DNA of 6,521 bases from the NCBI GenBank assembly GCA_026994095.1, contig JALWRU010000196.1:1-6521 (forward strand), given 5' to 3'. The DNA comes from Nitrospira sp. GTDB lineage: Bacteria; Nitrospirota; JACRHL01. Position 1 is the first letter of the stretch, and every line of letters starts with the position of its first letter. Below, one piece after another: positions 6,198 to 6,521 of this stretch. Below the pieces are notes generated by a model, which saw only the letters and a list, made by a program, of their open reading frames with translations, did no database searches and was not told the origin of the DNA. The translations under genes and the position numbers were made by a program.

Positions 6198-6521
6198 CTA
6201 TGGAATCAGTTGGCTGGCGATCACATCGCCCACCCCTTTCAGGGCAGCCGCAGGACCCAGCGGGTTAAAGGTGATGTCCACCCGCTGATTGTTTAACAGG
6301 ATATAGGCCGACTGATCCAGAGTGCGAGTGAGGGTGTCACCGGCACCGTTGAAGGTTGGCACCCCGATGCTGCCGTCCTGCACGCCAGCTCGCACCGGGT
6401 CGGTCACATCCTGCTTGGGTGCCGCATCAAAATCGCCTGAGGATTCAGGCATGGTGGTCTGATTCGGGTCGATATTGGCCACGCTGGTGGCGATATGCCA
6501 ATCCAGGGCACAACCGTAAGC
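6198..6521 (-). CDS. 3' part of a gene of unknown function, open at the right edge
   Basis: The minus-strand frame ending at TAG (6200-6198) stays open to base 6521, giving at least 107 residues. The GTG at 6482 is merely an internal codon that can serve as a start; the frame continues upstream as AYGCALDWHIATS. The C-terminal part is polar to mixed, with no long hydrophobic helix. It contains an acidic Pro/Ser stretch (DPNQTTMPESSGDFD), then RAGVQDGSIGVPTFNGAGD and a more ordered end, AYILLNNQRVDITFNPLG. An AYGC at the very edge is reminiscent of a lipobox but lacks the usual Leu at -3, so a lipoprotein is only a guess. I do not recognise the family. Same strand as the operon, but separated by 283 bases containing hairpins and a candidate promoter, so it is probably a separate unit. 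Confidence 0.7.
   Translation of the reverse strand, partial: AYGCALDWHIATSVANIDPNQTTMPESSGDFDAAPKQDVTDPVRAGVQDGSIGVPTFNGAGDTLTRTLDQSAYILLNNQRVDITFNPLGPAAALKGVGDVIASQLIP

Noticed and set aside
5883..6296. 137-codon plus-strand open frame covering the intergenic region
   Set aside because: It overlaps the ends of two minus-strand genes, runs through every inverted repeat in the gap, and shows no domain or coding-like composition.
1..6521. CRISPR array, insertion sequence, integrase, toxin-antitoxin or defence genes
   Set aside because: No regularly spaced repeats, transposase or integrase motifs, terminal inverted repeats or defence-type domains were found in the reading frames.

Overview
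This is a compact minus-strand gene cluster from a bacterium, apparently Gram-negative and moderately GC-rich. No gene here fixes the taxon; a proteobacterium is a reasonable guess from gene style only. The four confident genes run right to left, from 5914 down to 292. They are a large multi-pass GT-C-type glycosyltransferase, an AsnB-type glutamine amidotransferase, a class I SAM-dependent methyltransferase, and a GT2 polyprenyl-phosphate glycosyltransferase with two C-terminal membrane helices. Gaps are 11 and 12 bases, and the last pair overlaps by ATGA, so they look like one operon.

How the genes may work together (inference from families): the GT2 enzyme would charge undecaprenyl phosphate with a sugar at the cytoplasmic face. 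The GT-C enzyme would use that lipid-linked sugar on the periplasmic side to decorate a glycan, lipid or protein. The methyltransferase and the amidotransferase would modify a sugar or an intermediate. No flippase, polymerase, ligase or exosortase is visible, so the pathway is incomplete in this window.

Right flank: 6198-6521 holds the 3' part of a minus-strand gene of unknown function that is open to the window edge. Between it and the operon (5915-6197) there is no gene, but there are several perfect inverted repeats, a TACAAT -10-like box and a hairpin close to the first start codon. Left flank: 1-188 seems to hold the convergent plus-strand end of another transcription unit. This is the last few codons of one gene and a tiny hydrophobic ORF with an in-frame amber codon. 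It is followed by a GC-rich stem pair and then the converging end of the GT2 gene.

The most interesting signal is a run of nine A residues exactly at the methyltransferase/GT2 junction. One slippage event there joins the two proteins in frame, so a 533-residue bifunctional product is possible. No rRNA, tRNA, CRISPR array, insertion sequence or complete novel defence-like system was seen.
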